Made by a program: the position numbers and the translations under genes | Shown: piece after piece, positions 16,751-25,377 of the stretch | Position numbering within the stretch: position 1 is the first letter of the stretch | How the letters are laid out: every line of letters begins with the position of its first letter | The notes under the pieces: generated by a model | What the model saw: only the letters and a program-made list of their open reading frames with translations | Database searches by the model: none | Told to the model about the DNA's origin: nothing | Assembly: GCF_003666605.1 (NCBI RefSeq) | Contig: NZ_RCIV01000005.1 | Span: 91,360-155,359 of the forward strand | Source of the DNA: Propionibacterium australiense | GTDB taxonomy: Bacteria; Actinomycetota; Actinomycetes; Propionibacteriales; Propionibacteriaceae | Direction: 5' to 3' | Length of the DNA: 64,000 nucleotides

Positions 16751-17031
16751 CACCACTCCACTCGTTGTCTCGGTGAGCCTCGACCAGACGTCAGCGGTGC
16801 CGGACGCATTCCTCAGGGGCCCTGGCGCTTGCCGGCGGCGGTTCTGGTCGTCTGCCGGGAGGTGTGAAACGCTCACCGGCATAACCTTCTCACTTGGGCT
16901 ATTTCTTCGCAAATTCGCTGGCGAGTGGGCGATCTGAGGCGAAAGATCCCGACGTGATGCCGATTGCTCCGCTGATTGTTGCGGTTCAGTCTCTTCGTGC
17001 AATTCTTGCTCCCACATCGAAGTGGATGTGA

Positions 17032-17067
17032 CCTGTCACCGGCGGATTCGGCTGACTTGGTGACAGG
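17032..17067. promoter_or_regulatory. Inverted repeat CCTGTCACC / GGTGACAGG
   Basis: Perfect 9-bp arms separated by 18 nt, placed between the divergent AsnC-type regulator and the ornithine operon. The arms are about three helical turns apart centre to centre, which suits binding by a multimeric Lrp-type protein. It could also be a transcribed hairpin. Confidence 0.45.
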
Positions 17068-17130
17068 CGATCGGCGAAGGAGCTTGTCATGGCGGGAACT
17101 GATCCGTAGTTCTGCCTCGGCGTCGAAATG

Positions 17131-17164
17131 ATACTGCGGTTGATTCCTGAAAAAGCCGCAGGAT
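17131..17164. repeat. Second copy of the CTGCGGTT inverted element
   Basis: ATACTGCGGTT (17131-17141) and AGCCGCAGGAT (17154-17164) are inverted with a 12-nt spacer. Each arm differs by one base from the pair at 162-172 / 193-203, pointing to a dispersed family. Confidence 0.5.
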
Positions 17165-17282
17165 GGCCCGTGCACAGGCCACGAATGTGCACATCAATTC
17201 TCCGTATGGGGTGACGCGGCGATGGTCAGCATGCCCTGATTCGCTGCGCGCACATTACTTCGAACGCTCAAGGAGGAGTTCA

Positions 17283-18323
17283 ATGAGCAGTGATCGTATT
17301 CGGGTCGTGCAGTGGGGGCTGGGTGCCATGGGTCGCGGGGTGGCCCGGCTCGTCCTCGACAAGGAAGGCCTGGAACTGGTGGGCGCCGTCGACATCCGCC
17401 AAGACCTGGACGGCGAGGACCTGTGCACGGTGATCGGGGGCGATCCCACTGGTGTCACCATCACCACGGATCCGGTGTCGCTGCTGGCCTCGACCGAGGT
17501 GGACGTCGTGACCATCACCACCACCTCGTGGGTCGAGCAGCAGCTGCCCGACCTGAAGGCCATCCTGTCCGCCGGCGTCAACGTGGTGAGCATCGCAGAG
17601 GAGATGGCCGCCCCCGAGGCCCAGCACCCCGAGATCGCCGAGCAGCTGGACGCCCTGGCGATCGAGAACGGCGTGTCCATCGTCGGGGTCGGAGTCAACC
17701 CGGGCTTCGTGCTCGACCATCTCGTCGTGACCCTGACCTCCGGGAGCCAGCAAGTGGAACGGATCGAGGCCAGCCGGATCAACGACCTGAGCCCCTACGG
17801 CGAGACGGTGCTGCGCACCCAGGGCGTCGGCACGACCCCGGAGGAGTTCGAGGCCGGTGTCGCCGACGGGTCCATCGTCGGTCACGTCGGCTTCCCCGAG
17901 TCGGTGCGCCTCATCAGCGACGCCCTGGGCCTGGGCGTGGACCGCTTGGAGCAGAGCATCGAACCGATCATCAGCACGGTGCCCCGCCAGGCCAGGGACC
18001 GCGCCATCGAGCCGGGCATGGTCGCCGGCTGCAATCATGTCGCCATCGGCTACCGCGGTGACACGGAGGTCATCCGACTGAACCATCCGCAGCAGATCGC
18101 GCCCGAGGCCGAGGGGCGGGCCACCGGCGACTACATCACGATCTTCGGCGTGCCCGAGATCCACATGTCGACCGGACCAGAGATCGCCGGTGGCCTGTCG
18201 ACGGCGGGCATCGCCGTCAACACGATTCCCCGCATCCTCCACGCGAGCCCGGGACTGAAACGGATCATCGACCTGCCCTCACCCAGCGCCCTCATGGGGG
18301 CCTCCGCCTACACCCGTCGCTGA
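17283..18323 (+). CDS. ord: 2,4-diaminopentanoate dehydrogenase
   Basis: A 346-aa NAD(P)-dependent dehydrogenase that oxidatively deaminates (2R,4S)-2,4-diaminopentanoate to 2-amino-4-oxopentanoate in the ornithine degradation pathway. The N-terminal Rossmann fold has the VVQWGLGAMGRGVARLVLDK signature (GxGxMGxG), followed by the dihydrodipicolinate reductase-like core. The sequence VSIVGVGVNPGFVLDHLVVTLT and the closing TAGIAVNTIPRI are typical of Ord. It heads a seven-gene operon in pathway-like order. The start is ATG 17283 after AAGGAGGAG. Assignment rests on both sequence type and the neighbours ortAB and oraSE, which leave little doubt. Confidence 0.93.
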   Translation: MSSDRIRVVQWGLGAMGRGVARLVLDKEGLELVGAVDIRQDLDGEDLCTVIGGDPTGVTITTDPVSLLASTEVDVVTITTTSWVEQQLPDLKAILSAGVNVVSIAEEMAAPEAQHPEIAEQLDALAIENGVSIVGVGVNPGFVLDHLVVTLTSGSQQVERIEASRINDLSPYGETVLRTQGVGTTPEEFEAGVADGSIVGHVGFPESVRLISDALGLGVDRLEQSIEPIISTVPRQARDRAIEPGMVAGCNHVAIGYRGDTEVIRLNHPQQIAPEAEGRATGDYITIFGVPEIHMSTGPEIAGGLSTAGIAVNTIPRILHASPGLKRIIDLPSPSALMGASAYTRR

Positions 18324-18352
18324 CTGGACCATCACGAACAGGAGAAGACCAG

Positions 18353-18649
18353 ATGCAGGGGACCGATGACATGGCACCGGCTGGTGCCTGGGTCGAGATA
18401 GAGCGCACAGTCCTCACCCCCGACGAGCGGGCGGCCGGACTCCCGGCCGAGACCGCCGGTACGCCGCTGCTGGAGTGGGTCGACGGCTTCCTCGAGGCCG
18501 AGGCGCGGGTGGGCGAGGAGGTCACCATCCGGACCATCATCGGCCGCGAGCACCGCGGCACCCTCCGCCGCATCAACCCCGGGTACGCGCACAGCTTCGG
18601 TGACACGGTCCCGGAGATCCTCACCATCGGAACGGAGTACGAGTCGTGA
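18353..18649 (+). CDS. ortA: 2-amino-4-oxopentanoate thiolase, subunit OrtA
   Basis: A 98-aa small subunit of AKP thiolase, which with OrtB and coenzyme A cleaves 2-amino-4-oxopentanoate to acetyl-CoA and D-alanine. OrtA homologues are about 100 aa; typical features here are GAWVEIERTVLTPDERA at the N-terminus, then a small beta-barrel with TIRTIIGREHRGTL and a tail PGYAHSFGDTVPEILTIG. It lies 29 bp after ord, and its stop overlaps the GTG start of ortB (GTGA), suggesting coupled synthesis in equal amounts. Confidence 0.92.
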   Translation: MQGTDDMAPAGAWVEIERTVLTPDERAAGLPAETAGTPLLEWVDGFLEAEARVGEEVTIRTIIGREHRGTLRRINPGYAHSFGDTVPEILTIGTEYES

Positions 18650-20082
18650 CCGACACCTCCTACGCGGCAGTGATGGCGCGCAAGAACGACATCATGCGCT
18701 CGTCGATGGGACTGGACTACGACCAGTTCACGTCCAGCCCCATCGCCTTCGACTACGAGGCGCTCATGAACTCCTCCGGCTACAGCCTGGAGGACATCAC
18801 CGCGATCCAACGCGAGAGCAAGGTCGGCGGGACGCCGCTGTATGAACTGCGGCGCCTCACCGAGGCGGTGCGCAGGATCTCCGAGCCCGGCAGGGGGGCC
18901 CGTATCCTGCTCAAGGACGAGGCAGCCAACGCCTCCGGCAGCTTCAAGGCCCGCAGGGCCTCGGTCAGTGCCTACGAGGCCAGGTCCAAGGGCTTCAAGG
19001 GCATGGTCACCGCCACCAGCGGGAACTACGGGGCGGCCGTCGCCTCCCAGGCCGCCCAACGCGATCTCAAGTGCATCGTCGTGCAGGAGGTCTACGACTC
19101 CCGGCACGTCGGCCAGCCCGAGATCGTCGAGAAGTCGCGCGCCTGCGAGGCCTACGGCGCCGAGGTGCTGAAACTCACCGTCGGTCCCGAGCTGTTCTAC
19201 GTGCTGCTGCGCACCCTGGAGGAGACCGGCTTCTTCAACGCCAGCCTCTACACGCCGTTCGGGATCCTCGGCGTCGAGACGCTGGGTGCCGAGATCGGAC
19301 GTGAGGTGCAGGAGCGGTACGAGAGGACCCCCGACGTGGTGGTCGTCACGAACGCCGGCGGCGGAAATCTCACCGGGACCGCGCGCGGCCTGCGCAGGGT
19401 CGGCTGCGAGGACACCACGGTGATGGCTGTCTCGGTCGACCTGTCGGGGCTGCACATGGCCTCCGACACCGACTTCAACAACAAGTCGTTCACCACCGGG
19501 CACACCGGCTTCGGGGTGCCATTCGCCACCTGGCCCGACCGCGTCGACGTGCCGCGCAACGCGGCCCGGGTCCTGCGCTACATGGACGGCTACCACCTGG
19601 TGACCCAGGGCGAGGTCTTCTACCTCACCGAACTGCTCACCAAGCTGGAGGGCCTGGAGCGCGGCCCGGCGGGCAATACGAGCCTGACCGCAGCCGTCGC
19701 CCTGGCCCGCCAGATGGACGAGGACCAGATCGTCGTCGTGCAGGAGACCGAGTACACCGGGGCGGGCAAGCACCACAACAGCCAGCTGTCCTTCGCCCGC
19801 AGCCGCGGCATCGAGGTACGCCGCGGCGACCCGGCGGACAACCTTCCGGGCAGGGCCATCATCATCCCCGAGCGGCTCGACCAGGTGGCCGGCAAGCCCC
19901 TCAACCTCGAGAGAATACGCCGCAGCTACATCAAGCACGCGGCAGGGGTCCTCCCCGCCGACCAGTGGACCGAGAAGGACATCGCCTTCCTGGCCGAGGA
20001 CACCAACAGCACTGTGCAGCACGTGCAGGAAATCGTCGAGCGGCTCACCGCAGCCGGCCCCGCACCGACAGGACGGAACTGA
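18646..20082 (+). CDS. ortB: 2-amino-4-oxopentanoate thiolase, PLP subunit OrtB
   Basis: The 478-aa catalytic subunit of AKP thiolase, a pyridoxal-phosphate enzyme of the threonine synthase-like fold II group. The expected PLP lysine is in the NASGSFKARRAS motif, and the phosphate-binding loop appears as TNAGGGNLTGTA. The N-terminal segment (KNDIMRSSMGLDYDQF) and the long C-terminal region match OrtB rather than threonine synthase. Its D-alanine product is notable given the CycA-like permease downstream. Translation starts at GTG 18646, overlapping ortA; oraS starts one base after its stop. Confidence 0.93.
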   Translation: MTDTSYAAVMARKNDIMRSSMGLDYDQFTSSPIAFDYEALMNSSGYSLEDITAIQRESKVGGTPLYELRRLTEAVRRISEPGRGARILLKDEAANASGSFKARRASVSAYEARSKGFKGMVTATSGNYGAAVASQAAQRDLKCIVVQEVYDSRHVGQPEIVEKSRACEAYGAEVLKLTVGPELFYVLLRTLEETGFFNASLYTPFGILGVETLGAEIGREVQERYERTPDVVVVTNAGGGNLTGTARGLRRVGCEDTTVMAVSVDLSGLHMASDTDFNNKSFTTGHTGFGVPFATWPDRVDVPRNAARVLRYMDGYHLVTQGEVFYLTELLTKLEGLERGPAGNTSLTAAVALARQMDEDQIVVVQETEYTGAGKHHNSQLSFARSRGIEVRRGDPADNLPGRAIIIPERLDQVAGKPLNLERIRRSYIKHAAGVLPADQWTEKDIAFLAEDTNSTVQHVQEIVERLTAAGPAPTGRN

Positions 20083-20083
20083 C

Positions 20084-20467
20084 ATGACCGAGATCACCGA
20101 GGAACAGGAGCGGGAGGCCCGCTTCGATGCCCTGCGCCAGGAACTGGCGGCAATGGACGACGACGCCCTCAAGGCCAGGTTCTGGGAACTGTGCGAGGAG
20201 GTGATGACGCCGATCGTCGAGCTCGCCCGGACCCACACCTCGCCCTCGATCGAACGCTCCGTGCTCCTGCGCATGGGGGTCGACTCGGTGACCACCCACG
20301 GAGTCGTCGAGAACGTCCTGCAGGCCGGCCTGCTCGGCAAGGGGGCGGGTCACGCGGTGCTCCGCCTGTCCCAGCGCGACGAGCTGCCGATACCCGAGGC
20401 CGCCGCGAGAATCGCCACCGACGCCGGCGTGCTGAACGGTCTCTTCGAAGGAGCGGACAATGACTGA
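20084..20467 (+). CDS. oraS: D-ornithine 4,5-aminomutase, S (alpha) subunit
   Basis: A 127-aa small subunit of the adenosylcobalamin- and PLP-dependent mutase that moves the delta-amino group of D-ornithine to C4, forming 2,4-diaminopentanoate. OraS is about 120 aa in clostridia. Recognisable parts are DALKARFWELCEEVMTPIVELA and ERSVLLRMGVDS, plus GAGHAVLRLS near the C-terminus. The stop codon lies inside the start of oraE (8-bp overlap), which argues for one complex made in fixed ratio. Confidence 0.92.
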   Translation: MTEITEEQEREARFDALRQELAAMDDDALKARFWELCEEVMTPIVELARTHTSPSIERSVLLRMGVDSVTTHGVVENVLQAGLLGKGAGHAVLRLSQRDELPIPEAAARIATDAGVLNGLFEGADND

Positions 20468-22685
20468 CCGGCTCGATCCCAACGTCAAGCTCGACGTCGA
20501 CCTCATCATGCAGGACCTAGCCGACTATCACCCGCCCCGCAAGGGCTGGACCTGGCGGGCCTGCCCTCCGGAGGGCGTCGACATGGGCGGCTTCCACTAC
20601 CGTGACATGTCCGAGCCCCTCGCCAACAGCGTTCCGATGCCGGCCGCGAAGTACTTCGACGGCGTCGACCCGCAGCCCTCACCGGTGGTGACCTCGGAGA
20701 TCGCCTCGGGGCACTTCGAGGACGACCTGCGCCGGATGCGGATGGCCGCCTGGAACGGCGCCGATCACATCATGGTCATCCGCACCACCGGGCAGTCCCA
20801 CATCGACGGCCTCATGGAGGGCACCCCCGAGGGCGTCGGCGGCGTCCCGATCACCCGCAAGCAGCTGCGGGCCAGCCGCAAGGCCTGTGACCTGGTGGAG
20901 CAGGAGGTCGGACGTCCGATCAACTTCCACAGCTACGTCTCCGGCGTGGCCGGTCCCGAGGTCGCCGTGCTGTTCGCCGAGGAGGGCGTCAACGGGGCCC
21001 ACCAGGACCCCCAGTACAACGTGCTCTACCGCAACATCAACATGTACCGCAGCTTCGTCGACGCCGCCGAGGCGAAGAAGGTGATGAGCGGGGCCCGCAT
21101 CTTCCAGATCGACGGCGCCCACAACGCCAATGCGACGGCACGGCACGGCTGGAAGGTGATGCCGGAGTTGATGGTCCAGCACGGCCTCAACTCGATGTTC
21201 TCCGTTCTCGTCGGCATGCCCAAGGACCTCATCGGGCTGTCCACGGTGCCGCCGAGCGCCCCGCCCGCCCCGAAGCTGTGGTTCGACCTGCCCTACGCGG
21301 TCGCCCTGCGGGACTTCTTCTCCGAGTACCGGATGCGCGCCCAGCAGAATACCCGGTACATCGAGTCCGACCTCGAAGAGGCGATCCGCACCCACGTGGT
21401 GGACACGATGATCTCCATGCTCACCAGGGCCGACATCCAGTCGACCATCACCCCCGACGAGGGCCGCAATCTGCCCTGGCACTACAACTCGGTGCGCGGA
21501 GTGCAGACGGTCAAGCAGACCTGGGCGGCGCTGGACGGCATCAAGGAACTCCTCACCCTCAACCGGGAGGGCCCGCTCGGGACGATGGTGCGTGACATCA
21601 AGGAACGAGCCATCGGCTTCCTCACCGAGATGGTCCACGCCGGCGGCTACTTCGCCGCCATCGAGAGGGGCTTCTTCGTCGACTCGGCGCTGTTCCCCGA
21701 GCGCAACCACGACGGGATCGCCCGGGACGGCTCTGGTGGCGTCGCCGCCGACACCGTCATCGAACGCGACCCGGACTACCTGGCCCCGGTCAGCGACCAC
21801 TTCGGCTATAACAACGTGCCCGAGGGCGTCGGCTGCCCCAGCGAACTGATCGGCGGGGACACCCTGACCAATCCGGAGAAGATCGTCTACATCGACGAAC
21901 TCGACCCGCAGGACAGCGTCGAGCAGCGGCTCGCCCGCACCGCCGCCTACCGCACCGGCGACCTGGTGCGCCCGGAGGCCGAGTGGGCCGGCGATGGCGT
22001 GGCCCTGCTCCAGCTGATGATCCCCGAGAACGCCGACATCGCCCGCGAGGCGGCCCTGGAGACCGCCAAGCGGATGGGCCTGGGGGACCCGGAGGTGGTC
22101 AACCTGCAGGTCCTGCAGCCCGCGGAGGGCTGCTTCGTCGAGGTGAAGGGTCACGTCGGTTTCGACATCGACAAGACCGAGCTGTACATCCCCGAGAAGG
22201 TCGAGCTGCTCCCCGAGGACGAGCTGCGTCAGGTCGTCAGCGACAACGAGATCAACGTCGTCGCCGGCACCGTCGGCGAGGACGAGCACAGCGTCGGGCT
22301 GCGCGAGATCCTCGACATCAAGCACGGCGGCCTGGAGAAGTACGGTGTCAAGTACCGCTACCTGGGCACCTCGGTGCCGGTCGAGAAGATGGTGGACGCG
22401 GCCGTCGAGAGCGGCGCCGACGCCATCTTGATCTCCACGGTCATCAGCCACAACGACGTGCACCGCACGATGATGAAGAAGCTGTCCGAGCTGGCCACCG
22501 AGCGGGGCATCCGCGACACGATGGTGCTCATCGCCGGCGGCACCCAGGTGAGCCGCGAGATGGCCGCCGAGACCGGGCTGGACGCCACTTTCGGCCGCGG
22601 CACCAAGGGCATCGACGTGCTCGACGCCATCGTCCGCACCATGCGGGCCCGCGGCATGGTCGTAGCAGGGAAAGCCGACGGATGA
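20460..22685 (+). CDS. oraE: D-ornithine 4,5-aminomutase, E (beta) subunit
   Basis: The 741-aa catalytic subunit, with a PLP-binding TIM barrel followed by a C-terminal Rossmann B12-binding domain. The B12 motif DxHxxG appears as EDEHSVGL, making His610 the lower axial cobalt ligand. Lys621, exactly eleven residues later in LDIKHGG, sits where the clostridial enzyme has its PLP-binding lysine (His618/Lys629 there). Other matches are the PSAPPAPKLWFDLPYA and GTKGIDVLDAI segments. Length equals the family norm, and all catalytic residues I can place are present, so the enzyme should be active. It overlaps oraS upstream and the reactivase-like gene downstream by four bases. Confidence 0.95.
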   Translation: MTDRLDPNVKLDVDLIMQDLADYHPPRKGWTWRACPPEGVDMGGFHYRDMSEPLANSVPMPAAKYFDGVDPQPSPVVTSEIASGHFEDDLRRMRMAAWNGADHIMVIRTTGQSHIDGLMEGTPEGVGGVPITRKQLRASRKACDLVEQEVGRPINFHSYVSGVAGPEVAVLFAEEGVNGAHQDPQYNVLYRNINMYRSFVDAAEAKKVMSGARIFQIDGAHNANATARHGWKVMPELMVQHGLNSMFSVLVGMPKDLIGLSTVPPSAPPAPKLWFDLPYAVALRDFFSEYRMRAQQNTRYIESDLEEAIRTHVVDTMISMLTRADIQSTITPDEGRNLPWHYNSVRGVQTVKQTWAALDGIKELLTLNREGPLGTMVRDIKERAIGFLTEMVHAGGYFAAIERGFFVDSALFPERNHDGIARDGSGGVAADTVIERDPDYLAPVSDHFGYNNVPEGVGCPSELIGGDTLTNPEKIVYIDELDPQDSVEQRLARTAAYRTGDLVRPEAEWAGDGVALLQLMIPENADIAREAALETAKRMGLGDPEVVNLQVLQPAEGCFVEVKGHVGFDIDKTELYIPEKVELLPEDELRQVVSDNEINVVAGTVGEDEHSVGLREILDIKHGGLEKYGVKYRYLGTSVPVEKMVDAAVESGADAILISTVISHNDVHRTMMKKLSELATERGIRDTMVLIAGGTQVSREMAAETGLDATFGRGTKGIDVLDAIVRTMRARGMVVAGKADG

Positions 22686-24055
22686 GAACCGTCGTCACCC
22701 TGGAGATCGGTTCGACGATCACCAAGGCCAACGCGTTCGAGCTGACCGATGGGCTCCTCGACCACGTCGGTCAGGGCTTCGCCCCGACCTCGGTCTCCGA
22801 CGGCGACGTCGGGATCGGGGTGGACGCGGCCCTGGACGCCATGCGCGCGCAGCTGGCCGGCGACGGCCGCCGGCTCGACCTAGACGCCGCCGAGATCTTC
22901 GTGAACAGCTCGGCGGCGGGCGGCCTGCGGATGAGCGTCCACGGGCTGACCCGGGGCATGACGGCCAGGGCCGCCAAGGAGGCGGCCCTGGGCGCCGGCG
23001 CCATTGTCGGTCAGATCACCGTCGGGGCGATCGACGACTACGACCTGGAGGATCTGCGCGAACTCGACCCCAACATCGTCCTGCTCGCCGGCGGGGTCGA
23101 CCACGGGGAGAAGCAGATCGTCATCGACAACGCCCGGAAACTTGCCGGCGCGGGACTGTCGGCGCCGGTCGTGTACGCGGGCAATGCTGCGGTGCGCCGC
23201 CGCGTCCAGGACATCTTCGCCGCCACCGGCACCCAGCTGATGTGCGCGGACAATGTCTTCCCCGACGTCGACGTGCTGCGGATCGAGCCCGTCAGGGCCC
23301 TCATCCACGAGGTCTTCAACGAGCACATCACTAGGGCGCCGGGAATGGCCAGGCTCGCCGAGCTGTCCAGCTACGAGATCCTGCCCACCCCTGGCGCGGT
23401 CCTGCTGGCCACCGAGATCTTCGCCGAGACCATGGGCGACGCCCTCGTCATCGACGTGGGGGGAGCCACCACCGACATCCACTCGGTCACCGACGGCAGC
23501 CCGGAGTGGACCAGCCGCAGCATCGACCCCGAGCCGCGCGCGAAACGAACCGTGGAGGGCGACCTGGGCGTCTATGTCAATGCCCACCAGATCGCCGCCA
23601 TGGTGGGGGACCCGGACGAACAGGAGCGCTTCCGGTTCCTGCGGGCCATCCCATCGGACGAACAGGAGGCCGCCGTCACCCGCTGGCTCACCGAACGGGC
23701 CGTCGAGGCGGGCATCCGGCGCCATGCCGGCACCATCACCGATCTGTTCACCCCCACCGGCAAGAAGCAGATCGTGCGCGGGAAGGACCTGACGGCGGTG
23801 CAGTGGGTGGTGGGTACCGGCGGGGCCCTGACCAAGGTCGATGGCGGAGCACAGATCCTCGCCGGGATCAGGCTCGGCGCCGGCGACCGGCTGCTGCCGC
23901 CGCCGGAGGCCGCCATCCTCATCGACCGGGACTACCGGTTCTCGGCGCTGGGAACCGTGGCCCAGTCCCATCCAGAAGAAGTCGCCGCCACCTTCGAGGC
24001 CTGGGTGGCCGGCGCCGATGTGATCCCGGGCGAGCCCGTCCGGGCCCCCGAGTAG
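22682..24055 (+). CDS. MutL/GlmL-like protein, probable aminomutase reactivase
   Basis: A 457-aa protein of the glutamate mutase L (MutL/GlmL) family in the actin-like ATPase superfamily. Nucleotide-binding signatures are LEIGSTITKANAF at the N-terminus and VIDVGGATTDIHSVT near residue 257; the centre has ELDPNIVLLAGGVDHGEK. Family members accompany B12-dependent carbon-skeleton mutases and aminomutases and are thought to release damaged cobalamin or load the cofactor. Here the start overlaps the oraE stop (ATGA), placing it directly after its presumed client. Reactivation of OraSE is inference from family and position. ATG 22682 was chosen because of that overlap. Confidence 0.85.
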   Translation: MRTVVTLEIGSTITKANAFELTDGLLDHVGQGFAPTSVSDGDVGIGVDAALDAMRAQLAGDGRRLDLDAAEIFVNSSAAGGLRMSVHGLTRGMTARAAKEAALGAGAIVGQITVGAIDDYDLEDLRELDPNIVLLAGGVDHGEKQIVIDNARKLAGAGLSAPVVYAGNAAVRRRVQDIFAATGTQLMCADNVFPDVDVLRIEPVRALIHEVFNEHITRAPGMARLAELSSYEILPTPGAVLLATEIFAETMGDALVIDVGGATTDIHSVTDGSPEWTSRSIDPEPRAKRTVEGDLGVYVNAHQIAAMVGDPDEQERFRFLRAIPSDEQEAAVTRWLTERAVEAGIRRHAGTITDLFTPTGKKQIVRGKDLTAVQWVVGTGGALTKVDGGAQILAGIRLGAGDRLLPPPEAAILIDRDYRFSALGTVAQSHPEEVAATFEAWVAGADVIPGEPVRAPE

Positions 24056-24068
24056 GAGGCGAGGGGCC

Positions 24069-25151
24069 ATGTACGCCGCCACCCCGAGACTCGAGATCCT
24101 CGTCGACCGGATCGCCGGCAATGCGCGTTCCCTGGCAGAGCAGTGCCGGGCGTCCGGTGTCCGGGTGGCAGCGGTCACCAAGGTGCTCAATGCGCACCCC
24201 GCGCTGCTGGAGGCCCTTGCGGCCGCGGGTCTCCAGGAGATCGCCGACTCCCGGATCGACAACCTCAGACGTATCGCCGAGATGGGGCACCGCGGCCCGC
24301 GGCTGCTCCTGCGGGCCCCCACGCCCCGCACTGCCGCCGAGGCCGTGCACTGGGCCGACTGCTCGCTCAATACGAGCAGCAGGACCGTGGCGGCCCTGAG
24401 CCGGGCCGCGGAGTCCGTCGGTGTCACGCACAAGGTGATCCTCATGATCGACGTCGGCGACCTGCGGGAGGGCGTCTGGCCGGACCGTGCCATCGCCGAG
24501 GCGGTCGCGATGAGCCGGATGCCCCATGTCGAACTCGTCGGGGTGGGCGCCAATCTGGCGTGCTACGGCGGTGTCCTGCCCTCGGTCGACAACATGAGCC
24601 GGCTGGTCGAGATCCGAGACGCGTGCCGCGAGGCCACCGGACTGGACCTGCCGGTCGTCTCGGGCGGGAACAGCGCGAACCTGGCCCTCATGGCCTCCGG
24701 GCAGATGCCCGGCGAGATCAACCACCTGCGCCTCGGCGAGTCGATCATCCTCGGCCGCAACACCCTTGACCGCGAGCCCTGGCCCGGGACCCGCCAGGAC
24801 ACCGTCCGCGTGGTGGGTGAGGTCATCGAGGTGGGCCGCAAACCCTCGGTCCCGCTCGGCGAGACGGGGCAGGACGCCTTCGGCCGGCACCCCGTGTTCA
24901 CCGATCGCGGCGTGCGGACCCGGGCCATCTGCAATCTGGGGCGCCAGGACGTCGTACCCGAGAACCTGGCCCCGACCGATCCGGGGATCATCGTGCTGGG
25001 CGCCAGCAGCGATCACCTCATTCTCGACGTCACCGATGCCGGCACGCCCGTCGACGTGGGCGACGAGATCGCCTTCTGGCCGGGCTACTCGGCCCTGCTG
25101 GCGGCCAGCACCTCGGCCCACGTCCACAAGAGGGCGGTCAGGGAACCATGA
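24069..25151 (+). CDS. orr: Ornithine racemase (alanine racemase-like fold)
   Basis: A 360-aa PLP-dependent racemase with the N-terminal alanine racemase TIM-barrel. The PLP lysine is in VAAVTKVLNAHP (about residue 36), and the phosphate-binding part includes VSGGNSANL. Related YhfX/ornithine racemase proteins convert L- to D-ornithine, the substrate of OraSE, so it supplies the first step of the pathway. It starts 13 bp after the reactivase gene with a GAGG ribosome site, and ends 226 bp before the permease gene. The reaction is inferred from operon membership; alanine or lysine racemisation cannot be excluded by sequence alone. Confidence 0.88.
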   Translation: MYAATPRLEILVDRIAGNARSLAEQCRASGVRVAAVTKVLNAHPALLEALAAAGLQEIADSRIDNLRRIAEMGHRGPRLLLRAPTPRTAAEAVHWADCSLNTSSRTVAALSRAAESVGVTHKVILMIDVGDLREGVWPDRAIAEAVAMSRMPHVELVGVGANLACYGGVLPSVDNMSRLVEIRDACREATGLDLPVVSGGNSANLALMASGQMPGEINHLRLGESIILGRNTLDREPWPGTRQDTVRVVGEVIEVGRKPSVPLGETGQDAFGRHPVFTDRGVRTRAICNLGRQDVVPENLAPTDPGIIVLGASSDHLILDVTDAGTPVDVGDEIAFWPGYSALLAASTSAHVHKRAVREP

Positions 25152-25377
25152 GAGGCCATTCCCGCCACGTCCGAGCATCCGCCTGCGGCCATGGGCCCAC
25201 TCCGGTCCCGGAAGCGTCGTCGGAACCGATGCTGCGGTCCAGCCGCCACGATCCCCGGGAGTCATCGGTCTTCCTGTGAGCAGAGAGCTGTCCCCTGCCA
25301 CGTCTGATGCCACGAAGATTTCCCGGTCACAGACCAGCTGATCATCCGATGTCCACACACGTACGAAGGAGCACCCC

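Larger units (their letters stand above)
16751..17282. other. Divergent control region of the ornithine operon
   Basis: 532 bp without a gene between the AsnC-type regulator and ord. It contains two inverted repeats (listed separately) and the AAGGAGGAG ribosome site of ord at about 17270-17278. I looked for a cobalamin riboswitch, plausible for a B12-dependent pathway, and did not recognise its conserved boxes. The region is less GC-rich than its flanks. Confidence 0.5.

Noticed and set aside
16751..17282. Cobalamin riboswitch upstream of the B12-dependent ornithine operon
   Set aside because: I could not find the conserved B12-box or core helices; only inverted repeats are visible.
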